Assembly (NCBI GenBank): GCA_023428515.1
Contig: JAEYXI010000538.1
Coordinates: 1 to 7,100 of the forward strand
DNA length: 7,100 bases
Direction: 5' to 3'
Source: Pseudomonadota bacterium
GTDB lineage: Bacteria > Pseudomonadota > Alphaproteobacteria > Rhizobiales > Rhizobiaceae
Under the pieces are notes generated by a model. The model saw only the letters and a list, made by a program, of their open reading frames with translations, had not been told where the DNA came from and did no database searches. Below are positions 1-5,707 of the stretch, one piece after another (positions within the stretch are counted from its first letter, which is position 1; every line of letters begins with the position of its first letter). The translations under genes and the position numbers were made by a program.

Positions 1-1176
1 GCTGCACTCGGCTCCCTTTTTGCGGGGACCGTCGCGACCTTCCTCATCGCCGTTTTTGCGCTTCCGCTTTCCTCCCTGGCGCTGCGCTTCGGGGCGCCGG
101 AATATTTTTCGCTGATCGTCCTGGGGCTGATCGCCTCGACGACCCTGTCGCACGGGCCGGTATCGAAATCGCTGGCGATGGTGGTGGTCGGCATCATGCT
201 CAGCCTGGTCGGCACCGACATCTATACGGGTGCGCACCGCATGACCTTCGGCTCGCTCGCGCTGGCCGACGGCATCAGTTTCGTCGTCATCTCCGTCGGC
301 ATATTCGGGGTCGGCGAGATCATCAGGAATCTCGGCGACCAGCAGGGCCAGCAAATGTCGCTCGCCCGCGTCACCTCCCTGTTCCCAACGCGAGAGGACT
401 TCCGCCGGATGACGGCTCCCATCCTGCGCGGCTCCGCGATCGGGTCCTTCCTGGGCATTCTGCCCGGCGCGGGCGCGACGCTCTCCTCCTTTGCCTCCTA
501 CAGCGCCGAGAAGCGCTTTGCGCATGGCAAGGAGCGCGTGGGCGAGGGAGCGATCGAGGGCGTCGCCGGTCCTGAAGCCGCCAACAATGCGGCCGCACAG
601 ACCTCCTTCATCCCCATGCTCACCCTCGGCCTTCCGGCGAACCCGGTGATGGCATTGATGATCGGCGCGCTGGTGATCCAGGGCATCCGGCCGGGCCCCC
701 AGGTGATCTCGAGCAATCCGGAACTCTTTTGGGGATTGGTTGCGTCGATGTGGGTCGGGAACCTCTTCCTGGTGATCCTCAACCTGCCGCTGATCGGCAT
801 CTGGGTGAAGCTGCTCAGCATCCCCTACCGCTTCCTGTTTCCGGCGATCATGGCGTTCTGCATTTGCGGCGTCTACGCCTCGTCCCTGAACACGGCGGAG
901 GTGTGGCTCATCGCAGCGTTCGGATTGATGGGCTACATATTGTGGCGGCTGAATTTCGATCCTGCGCCGCTCCTCATGGGCTTTGTGCTCGGACCGCTGC
1001 TCGAAGAGCAGTTGCGCCGCGCCCTGATCATCTCGCAGGGCGATGCGATGGTGTTCCTGCAGCGGCCGATCAGCGCCACGCTGCTGGCCATCGCCGCCGT
1101 GGTGCTGGCTTTGATGGTCCTCCCGGCACTGCGCCGCAAGCGCAACGAGATCTTCGTGGAGCCGGAAAGCATCTGA
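1..1176 (+). CDS. TctA-family large membrane subunit of a tripartite tricarboxylate transporter (5' truncated)
   Basis: This is the inner-membrane permease subunit of a secondary transporter that works with a small membrane subunit (TctB) and a periplasmic solute-binding protein (TctC) to take up carboxylates. The frame is open from base 1, so the gene begins upstream; 391 residues are visible against about 500 usual for the family, so roughly 110 N-terminal residues are missing. TctA hallmarks are clear: FGAPEYFSL near visible residue 35, GILPGAGAT at about 152-160 followed by SYSAEKR, the GPEAANNAA segment at about 190-198, and LTLGLP with IRPGP further on. Several hydrophobic segments and a basic C-terminal tail (LRRKRNE) fit a polytopic membrane protein. 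The TctB and TctC genes are not in the window; they may lie upstream. The gene converges on the minus-strand hydrolase gene with 22 bp between stops. Family assignment is firm; the substrate is unknown. Confidence 0.93.
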   Translation, partial: AALGSLFAGTVATFLIAVFALPLSSLALRFGAPEYFSLIVLGLIASTTLSHGPVSKSLAMVVVGIMLSLVGTDIYTGAHRMTFGSLALADGISFVVISVGIFGVGEIIRNLGDQQGQQMSLARVTSLFPTREDFRRMTAPILRGSAIGSFLGILPGAGATLSSFASYSAEKRFAHGKERVGEGAIEGVAGPEAANNAAAQTSFIPMLTLGLPANPVMALMIGALVIQGIRPGPQVISSNPELFWGLVASMWVGNLFLVILNLPLIGIWVKLLSIPYRFLFPAIMAFCICGVYASSLNTAEVWLIAAFGLMGYILWRLNFDPAPLLMGFVLGPLLEEQLRRALIISQGDAMVFLQRPISATLLAIAAVVLALMVLPALRRKRNEIFVEPESI

Positions 1177-1198
1177 GGCGCCTTGAGACGCCCCGGCG

Positions 1199-2170
1199 TC
1201 AGGCCTGCCAGCGCGGACGCTTGTCCTTGTCGACTAGCGCCGCGCGCACGCCCTCGACGAAATCGGGATGGCGGGTCGAGATTTCGACGAACCGGAGCTC
1301 GTTCTCCAGGCACTGCTCGAGATTCATGCCTCTCCCCTGCCTCTGGCTTTCCAGCGTCCAGCGCAGCGACGACGGCGAGCGCGCCTGCAGCAGGCCGAGG
1401 GTATCGAGTGCGAAAGGAGTACCGAGCGCTCGCAAGCCGGCAAATATCTCTTCGACGCTGTCCCCCGAAAAGGCCTCGTTTATCTCATCAAGATGAGGCT
1501 GCAGCGACAGCCGGTCCGGCCGCGTCGCCAGCGGCAGGACGGCTTCCGGCCCTGAAGCCGCGAAAGCAGCGACCGCCTCGTCAAGCCGCGATTGCGGAAC
1601 GAGATGGGCGGCAAGATCGAGGAGCACCGCATCCGCGCCCGAGAGCCGGGCGCCGGTCATGCCGAGATAGAGGCCGAGCTTTCCCGGCAGCCGCGACAGG
1701 AAATGGGTCGCTCCTGCATCCGGAAAAAACCCGATCAAGGTCTCGGGCATCGAGAGGCTGGCTTTCTCAGTGACGATGCAATGGCCGGAGTGGACCGCCA
1801 GGCCCATCCCGGCGCCAAAGCAGATGCCGTCGACCACGGCGAGCACCGGCTTGGGATAGGTGGCGAGTTCGAGGTCGACCGCGTATTCGGCGGCGAAGTA
1901 GTCGCGGATGGCGTCATAGCGGCCGGGCCTCGCGTGCTCCCAGGCGGCGCGGACGTCCGCTCCGGCAGAAAACGCCTTGCCCCCTTGGCCCGCCATCACC
2001 ACCCGCGAAATGCCGGGGTCATGCTTCCAGGCCGCAAGGGTCGACGAGAGCGCCTCCAGCATCTCGCGGGACAAGGCATTGAGCGCTGCCGGCCGGTTGA
2101 GGCGCAGATATCCCACGCCCTTCTCCACCCGCGTTTCGACCTCGTCTTTCACCTCGGCACCTGCAGTCAT
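1199..2170 (-). CDS. Enoyl-CoA hydratase/isomerase-family protein, 3-hydroxyisobutyryl-CoA hydrolase type
   Basis: A 323-residue crotonase-fold enzyme. The N-terminal half carries LNRPAALNALS (about 24-34), the oxyanion-loop segment AFSAGAD (66-72) and GICFGAGMGL (115-124). The stretch MPETLIGFFPDAGATHFLSR (141-160), with Glu143 and Asp151, matches the catalytic region of 3-hydroxyisobutyryl-CoA hydrolases, as do GLTGARLSGAD-like residues 171-180 and the C-terminal EGVRAALVDKDKRPRW (306-321). Known members hydrolyse 3-hydroxyisobutyryl-CoA (valine catabolism) or 3-hydroxypropionyl-CoA. It is slightly short for the family (about 340-350) but both ends look complete. The ATG at 2170 is preceded by GGGAG (2180-2184, 9 nt spacing). 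It follows the SDR gene on the same strand after 15 bp, so the two are probably co-transcribed. No other valine-pathway gene is visible, so the substrate may be a different 3-hydroxyacyl-CoA; hydratase activity cannot be excluded. Confidence 0.88.
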   Translation of the reverse strand: MTAGAEVKDEVETRVEKGVGYLRLNRPAALNALSREMLEALSSTLAAWKHDPGISRVVMAGQGGKAFSAGADVRAAWEHARPGRYDAIRDYFAAEYAVDLELATYPKPVLAVVDGICFGAGMGLAVHSGHCIVTEKASLSMPETLIGFFPDAGATHFLSRLPGKLGLYLGMTGARLSGADAVLLDLAAHLVPQSRLDEAVAAFAASGPEAVLPLATRPDRLSLQPHLDEINEAFSGDSVEEIFAGLRALGTPFALDTLGLLQARSPSSLRWTLESQRQGRGMNLEQCLENELRFVEISTRHPDFVEGVRAALVDKDKRPRWQA

Positions 2171-2185
2171 GGGTTCGTACTCCCG

Positions 2186-3025
2186 TCACGCTGCATGGAC
2201 ATCGAAATCCGTCGCGCGGGCCTGCTCTTCCCAGGCCGCGATGTCGGCCTCGAAGCGCGCCTGCTTCGCGCGCCACCGTTGCAGAGCTACCGACCCGACC
2301 AGGACATGCAGCGGCGGATTGGGCGATTCCACGATATCGCAGATGAGCCGGGCGGCCTTTGACGGATCGCCGGGCTGCTTGCCTGTCCCCGCACGCAGGG
2401 CGGCGGCGCGCTTGCCCGCCGTCTCCGCGTAGTCGGCGATCGGACTTGCCGCGCCCGATGCCGAGCGACCGTTGAAGTCGGTCCGGAAAGGTCCCGGCTC
2501 GACGATCGTCACCTTGATGCCGAGAGGAGCGAGTTCGACGCTCATCGCCTCGGAAAGGCCTTCGAGCGCAAACTTGCTTGCCGAGTAGTGGCCCGTGCCG
2601 GCATCGCCCGCAAGCCCGGACACCGATCCTATGTTCACGACGTGTCCGCTGCGTTTGCGGCGCATGTCGGGCAGCACCGCCCGCGTCACCTCCATCAGGC
2701 CGAAGACGTTGGTGTCGAAAAGCGCGCGTGACTCGGCATCCGTCACTTCCTCGGCCGCACCGTGGAATCCGCGGCCTGCATTGTTGACGAGGACGTCTAT
2801 CCCTCCCGACCAGGCGAGCGCCTCGCCGACGGCGGCCCGTACGGAACCGCCGTCCTCGACGTCAAGGCTCAGCGGGATGGCGCGATCGCCCCCTGTCGCC
2901 GCGACGCGCTTTGCGTCATCAAGGCGCCGAGCCGTCACCACGACGCGGTCGCCGCGCGCCAGTATTTCGTGCGCCAGATGCTCGCCAAATCCGCTGGAGC
3001 ATCCGGTAACCAGCCAAGTCCTCAT
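2186..3025 (-). CDS. Classical short-chain dehydrogenase/reductase (SDR)
   Basis: A 279-residue cytosolic NAD(P)-dependent oxidoreductase with a Rossmann fold. Visible motifs are the nucleotide-binding TGCSSGFG (7-14), TARR after the second strand (31-34, whose arginines suggest NADP preference), the NNAG motif (81-84), Asn106 in DTNVFG, catalytic Ser134 in NIGSVSG, and YSASK with Tyr147 and Lys151. EPGPFRTDF (176-184) is typical of the classical SDR subgroup often annotated simply as oxidoreductase. The ATG at 3025 is chosen because MRTWLVTGCSSG is the normal SDR N-terminus and GAGGAG (3034-3039) sits 8 nt upstream. The longest open frame, from 3136, would add 37 unrelated residues and run through the control region. 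It is the first gene of a minus-strand pair with the hydrolase and is divergent from the Gfo/Idh dehydrogenase. A GTCGAC palindrome centred about 54 bp upstream of the start is a likely operator. The substrate is unknown. Confidence 0.92.
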   Translation of the reverse strand: MRTWLVTGCSSGFGEHLAHEILARGDRVVVTARRLDDAKRVAATGGDRAIPLSLDVEDGGSVRAAVGEALAWSGGIDVLVNNAGRGFHGAAEEVTDAESRALFDTNVFGLMEVTRAVLPDMRRKRSGHVVNIGSVSGLAGDAGTGHYSASKFALEGLSEAMSVELAPLGIKVTIVEPGPFRTDFNGRSASGAASPIADYAETAGKRAAALRAGTGKQPGDPSKAARLICDIVESPNPPLHVLVGSVALQRWRAKQARFEADIAAWEEQARATDFDVHAA

Positions 3026-3033
3026 CCGTCGGT

Positions 3034-3039
3034 CTCCTC
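3034..3039 (-). promoter_or_regulatory. Ribosome binding site that fixes the SDR start
   Basis: GAGGAG on the minus strand lies 8 nt before the ATG at 3025. Together with the start of the Rossmann motif right after that ATG, it rules against the upstream in-frame ATG at 3136. Confidence 0.8.
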
Positions 3040-3069
3040 GAGCCTCGTCGCCACCATGCGGGATACGGC

Positions 3070-3089
3070 AAAAAGTGTCGACTCTTTTT
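3070..3089. promoter_or_regulatory. 20-bp near-perfect palindrome, candidate GntR operator (site 1)
   Basis: AAAAAGTGTCGACTCTTTTT reads the same on both strands except at one symmetric pair of positions (7 and 14), so 18 of 20 bases are symmetric. There is no loop, so this is a DNA-binding dyad and not a hairpin. The core octamer TGTCGACT recurs inverted at site 2. It lies about 80 bp upstream of the start at 3160 and 54 bp upstream of the SDR start. A GT-N2-AC core is compatible with GntR/FadR-type operators; that the neighbouring GntR protein binds it is inference. Confidence 0.6.
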
Positions 3090-3127
3090 AGATATTGACT
3101 TTGCTTGCTAGCTATTTCTTCGGCTAA

Positions 3128-3135
3128 AGTCGACA
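3128..3135. promoter_or_regulatory. GTCGAC-centred candidate operator (site 2)
   Basis: AGTCGACA is the reverse complement of the site 1 core octamer. Its centre is 52 bp from that of site 1 and about 28 bp upstream of the ATG at 3160, close to where transcription should begin. The flanks are less symmetric than those of site 1, so it would be the weaker site if real. Confidence 0.5.
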
Positions 3136-3146
3136 ATTATGACCAT

Positions 3147-3152
3147 AAGGAG
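3147..3152 (+). promoter_or_regulatory. Ribosome binding site that fixes the Gfo/Idh start
   Basis: AAGGAG lies 7 nt before the ATG at 3160. The in-frame ATG at 3139 has no comparable sequence ahead of it, only the site 2 operator, and lies upstream of this ribosome binding site. Confidence 0.85.
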
Positions 3153-3159
3153 ATTCCGG

Positions 3160-4128
3160 ATGAGGGTTGCGCTGGCTGGAGTAGGACATTGGCATACTCC
3201 CCTCTATCTCGATCCTCTTCTCGAACTGACGGATGTTCAGGTCGTGGCGGTCGGCGATCCGGATCCTGTCACGGCCCGGACGCTTGCCGATCGTATCGGC
3301 TGCGGCGCCGAATCGACCGTCGAAGCATTGTGCGATCGACATTCGCCGGATCTCGTCTTTGTCCTGGGCAGTCACGACACGATGGCGCCGTCGGTTCTTG
3401 CGCTGATCGAGCGGAACATTCCGCTCGTTGTGGAAAAGCCGGCCGGGCTGACCGAAGCACAAGTTTCCGAACTGGCGCTCGCCGCGGAACGCGCCGGCGT
3501 ATTTGCAGCCGTTCCCCTCGTCTTCCGCACATCGGGTTTCATGGACGCCATCCGCACCATCGCGGCGGGAGAGCAGGTGCTCTATGCCGACTTCAAGTTC
3601 ATCGCTGGCCTGCCCTCGCGCTATCGGGATGCCGGCTGTCACTGGATGTTCGACAAGAAGCAGGCTGGCGGCGGCGTCCTGACCAATCTCGGCGTCCACT
3701 TTCTCGACCTCTTCGATCTGCTGGGCCCAGGCGAGACTTCCGTCCTGGGCGCCACGCTCGGGAACATCCATGGGGACGGCAACGTGGAGGATTATGCGGC
3801 CGTGACCCTCAAGTCCGGTTCGCTCCTCGGCCGGGTCGAAACGGCCTATCTCTATCCGGCCCCCGGCGGGATCTTCGACATGCATTTTTCCGTACGTACC
3901 GAGGGGCACTATTTCGCGGTGACGGGGCCGGGCCAGGTTGAAGTCAGCAACCTGGCCGGAAACCGGCAGGTCATCGACACGACCACGACCAACATGCCGA
4001 TCTATCCCGAATTCGTCGCGGATGTCGTGGGCAGGGTACGGGATGGACGCAAGCCCGTCGCCGATCTTGCCGATATGGCGCGGGTGATGCGCCTGCTCGA
4101 CAAAGCCTACGCAACGGCTGCTGGATAA
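3160..4128 (+). CDS. Gfo/Idh/MocA-family NAD(P)-dependent oxidoreductase
   Basis: A 322-residue soluble dehydrogenase of the family that oxidises or reduces sugars, inositols and related polyols. The N-terminal Rossmann domain (about 1-120) starts MRVALAGVGHWH, giving the GxGxxx nucleotide loop at 7-12, with VVAVGDPD ending the second strand and the family-defining EKP at 92-94. The C-terminal alpha/beta domain has the GGGVLTNLGVHFLDLF stretch (170-185), where His180 and Asp183 sit at the usual GxHxxD active-site positions. Asn176 stands where Asp is also common. The start at 3160 puts the Rossmann strand at residue 2 and has AAGGAG 7 nt upstream; the ATG at 3139 would add MTIRRFR. It is divergent from the SDR operon and followed 89 bp later by the GntR gene on the same strand. 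Two GTCGAC sites precede it. The substrate is not deducible. Confidence 0.9.
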   Translation: MRVALAGVGHWHTPLYLDPLLELTDVQVVAVGDPDPVTARTLADRIGCGAESTVEALCDRHSPDLVFVLGSHDTMAPSVLALIERNIPLVVEKPAGLTEAQVSELALAAERAGVFAAVPLVFRTSGFMDAIRTIAAGEQVLYADFKFIAGLPSRYRDAGCHWMFDKKQAGGGVLTNLGVHFLDLFDLLGPGETSVLGATLGNIHGDGNVEDYAAVTLKSGSLLGRVETAYLYPAPGGIFDMHFSVRTEGHYFAVTGPGQVEVSNLAGNRQVIDTTTTNMPIYPEFVADVVGRVRDGRKPVADLADMARVMRLLDKAYATAAG

Positions 4129-4217
4129 TCCGGGTCCCCCGGCCCTGTCCCGGCGACAGCCAGTTGCATTCGCCGCGAAGCTCGCGAGATAGTGGTGCAA
4201 GAGAGGGAACGACACGA

Positions 4218-5024
4218 ATGGCGATGATGGACACCGAAGGCCGGGTCTCGCGGCCGAATCTCATCGAGCAGGCGCAGCCTCGATCGCCGTCTTTCGAGAA
4301 GGCGGCGGCCATGGTGCGCCGCATCGTCGCCGGGCGGCATGTGCGGCCCTCGCTGGTTTCCGAGCTGGCCTGCGAGATCGGCGCTGAAATCATCGAGGGC
4401 ATCCGGGCGCCTGGTGAAGATCTGAACACGGTCGATCTCTCGACCCAGTACAAGACGAGCCGTACTCCGATCCGCGAGGCCCTGATGCTCCTCGAGAAGG
4501 AGGGTCTTGTCGACATACCGCCGCGACGGCGACCGCGGGTCATGATGGCGGAACCTGCCGAGGTCAGGGACATCTACCACGCGCGTTCAGCCCTTCTGGA
4601 ACTCGTGACGTCGAGGGTTGCGGTCGCGGCGGAGCCGGCGCAGCTCGATGAGCTGGAAGCGCTGGTGGCAGCGATGCATGCGGCAGCCGATGCCGGGGAC
4701 GTGTCCGAATATCTCTGGGCGAACACCGACTTCCACGAGAAGAACAACAGCATAGCCGCCAACCAGGTGGTCATGCGCATCCTCGATTCGCTGCTTCTGC
4801 GCTCGCTTCCCTTCCGCAAGCTCAGCCTTTCGACCCTGCAAGGAATGAAGCGATCCTGCCAGGACCATCTGCACCTCATGCAAGCTTATCGCGATCGCGA
4901 TCCGCTGCTTGCCGCCGCCATCATGCGTTCGAACGTCTCCAACGCGCTGGCGCGCCTTGAGACCGTCATGGCCGAAGGCGGCGCGTCTGCGCCTAAATCG
5001 CGGAAGCGGCGCATCAGGGCCTGA
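4218..5024 (+). CDS. GntR-family transcriptional regulator with FCD ligand-binding domain
   Basis: A 268-residue DNA-binding repressor of the FadR subfamily, probably the local regulator. The winged helix-turn-helix spans about 48-112 and includes APGEDL and the recognition region STQYKTSRTPIREALMLLEK (75-94), a standard GntR signature. The helical FCD effector domain covers about 115-250. Two of the positions that bind metal in many FCD proteins appear as Asn: Asn169 in NTDFH (usual Asp) and Asn239 in MRSNV (usual His). His173 and His218 are kept. An N-terminal extension of about 45 residues and a basic tail (SRKRRIRA) are also present. The ATG at 4218 is favoured because AGAGGGA (4202-4208) lies 9 nt upstream; the ATG at 4164 has no support. 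It may be co-transcribed with the dehydrogenase. It lies between two control regions carrying paired GTCGAC sites, which fits local regulation. The effector is unknown. Confidence 0.9.
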   Translation: MAMMDTEGRVSRPNLIEQAQPRSPSFEKAAAMVRRIVAGRHVRPSLVSELACEIGAEIIEGIRAPGEDLNTVDLSTQYKTSRTPIREALMLLEKEGLVDIPPRRRPRVMMAEPAEVRDIYHARSALLELVTSRVAVAAEPAQLDELEALVAAMHAAADAGDVSEYLWANTDFHEKNNSIAANQVVMRILDSLLLRSLPFRKLSLSTLQGMKRSCQDHLHLMQAYRDRDPLLAAAIMRSNVSNALARLETVMAEGGASAPKSRKRRIRA

Positions 5025-5026
5025 TC

Positions 5027-5034
5027 TGTCGACA
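5027..5034. promoter_or_regulatory. TGTCGACA palindrome, candidate GntR operator (site 3)
   Basis: A perfect 8-bp palindrome three bases after the GntR stop codon. Its centre lies about 79.5 bp upstream of the ATG at 5110, matching the position of site 1 relative to the ATG at 3160. Symmetry does not extend beyond the octamer. Confidence 0.5.
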
Positions 5035-5079
5035 TTATCCAGAGTTTACCCTTGATTTGATCCCTCTTTTGGGTCAGAC

Positions 5080-5087
5080 GGTCGACA
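5080..5087. promoter_or_regulatory. GTCGAC-centred candidate operator (site 4)
   Basis: GGTCGACA, centred about 26.5 bp upstream of the ATG at 5110 and 53 bp from site 3. This repeats the spacing of the site 1/site 2 pair within one base. Confidence 0.5.
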
Positions 5088-5109
5088 CCTGCGTGTTGGA
5101 GGATAGTTT

Positions 5110-5700
5110 ATGCCTGCTGGCTTTCTTCTCGTCATGATGCAGCCGCCTGCCTCGCTCGAGGAGGAGTTCAACGCGTGGTACGACACCGAGCATGTCCCGG
5201 AACGCCTGGCGGTTCCCGGTTTTCGGACGGCGATCCGTTTTGTCTGTCTCGACGGACACCCGCGCTACCTGGCCATGTACGACCTCGACGATAGGGCGGT
5301 GCTGGACTCCGACGCCTACATGGCTGTGTCCGGCGATCGTTTCTCGCCGTGGACCCGTCGCGTGACGAGTCGCGTCCTGGTGCACAGGACCTCGGGGCAT
5401 CAGCTCTATACCGGTGACGGCGTGACGGGGACCGCGACGCGCGTCAGGCTCATGCGCTTTCGCGGCCTGTCGTCGGGAGACGAGAGCGAGCTTGCGGAAA
5501 CGCTTCGGCGCGGTTTCGAGGACCGGCCCGAGACGATCGACCTTCGCCTCTTCCGCTGCGACGGCGACGACGGTCATTTCGCCTTCATGCAGTTGCGCTG
5601 TGCGCCATCGCGCGATCAGAAGGACCTTGCGGCGCTCGGACGCTTCGCCGGTGCGCTCGACATGGACAATCTCTACGCACCCTACGATCCCCGTATCTGA
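5110..5700 (+). CDS. Dimeric alpha-beta barrel-like protein, probable tandem domain, function unknown
   Basis: A 196-residue soluble protein with no signal peptide or membrane segment. The first half opens with a strand (GFLLVMMQPP), then FNAWYDTEHVPERLAVPGF (20-38), the arrangement seen in EthD-like and related dimeric alpha-beta barrel proteins: a helix with WYxxEHxPER followed by a strand. The second half (about 110-165: a strand at 110-118, a helix near 125-136, then strands at 143-149 and 156-163) looks like a second ferredoxin-like unit lacking the WYxxEH signature, so the protein may form a barrel from one chain. Proteins of this superfamily include monooxygenases, isomerases, dehalogenases and enzymes on aromatic or small-acid pathways, but many are uncharacterised. 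The start is supported by GGAGG 7 nt upstream. It has its own control region with two GTCGAC sites and converges on the permease gene with 7 bp between. I do not recognise a specific gene. Confidence 0.75.
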   Translation: MPAGFLLVMMQPPASLEEEFNAWYDTEHVPERLAVPGFRTAIRFVCLDGHPRYLAMYDLDDRAVLDSDAYMAVSGDRFSPWTRRVTSRVLVHRTSGHQLYTGDGVTGTATRVRLMRFRGLSSGDESELAETLRRGFEDRPETIDLRLFRCDGDDGHFAFMQLRCAPSRDQKDLAALGRFAGALDMDNLYAPYDPRI

Positions 5701-5707
5701 GCTGTCG

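Larger units (their letters stand above)
3026..3159. promoter_or_regulatory. Divergent control region between the SDR operon and the Gfo/Idh gene
   Basis: This 134-bp gap separates the SDR start (3025, minus strand) from the dehydrogenase start (3160, plus strand), and its centre (about 3070-3140) is visibly AT-richer than the flanking genes. It contains two GTCGAC-centred sites (3070-3089 and 3128-3135) and a TTGACT hexamer at 3095-3100 that could be a -35 element for the plus-strand gene. No convincing -10 box lies 16-18 bp further on, so exact promoters are not called. Both divergent transcripts must start here unless the SDR operon is driven from elsewhere. Confidence 0.7.
5025..5109 (+). 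promoter_or_regulatory. Control region of the 5110 gene with two GTCGAC sites
   Basis: This 85-bp gap follows the GntR stop and holds GTCGAC at 5028-5033 and 5081-5086. A TTTACC hexamer at 5045-5050 occupies almost the same place relative to the first site as TTGACT does in the 3026-3159 region, so it may be a -35 element. I cannot assign a -10 box. GGAGG at 5098-5102, 7 nt before the ATG at 5110, is a strong ribosome binding site. The region suggests the 5110 gene has its own promoter despite following the GntR gene. Confidence 0.6.

Noticed and set aside
1187..1200. GACGCC-CC-GGCGTC inverted repeat between the TctA and hydrolase stops, considered as a terminator
   Set aside because: The stem is only 5-6 bp with a very short loop and has no T tract on either strand.
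1229..1878. Further GTCGAC sequences at 1229, 1829 and 1873 (also 2040 and 4509) as operators
   Set aside because: They lie inside coding sequence, are unpaired at the 52-53 bp spacing, and about this number is expected by chance in GC-rich genes.
1592..2362. A 256-codon plus-strand frame over the hydrolase and SDR genes
   Set aside because: It spans parts of two well-supported minus-strand genes, has Arg/Gly-rich composition without motifs, and has no sensible ribosome binding site or neighbour logic.
3095..3123. A full sigma-70 promoter built on TTGACT at 3095
   Set aside because: No acceptable -10 hexamer occurs 16-18 bp downstream; CTATTT at 3112-3117 is only 11 bp away. Only the -35-like hexamer is mentioned.
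4130..4159. Two small hairpins after the Gfo/Idh stop (CCGGG/CCCGG and CTGTC/GACAG)
   Set aside because: Each stem is 5 bp and no run of T follows, so an intrinsic terminator is not supported; chance GC pairing is likely.
3124..4215. A 363-codon open frame on the minus strand opposite the Gfo/Idh gene
   Set aside because: It is antisense to a clear dehydrogenase, shows no recognisable family motif, and is the kind of long shadow frame expected in GC-rich coding DNA.
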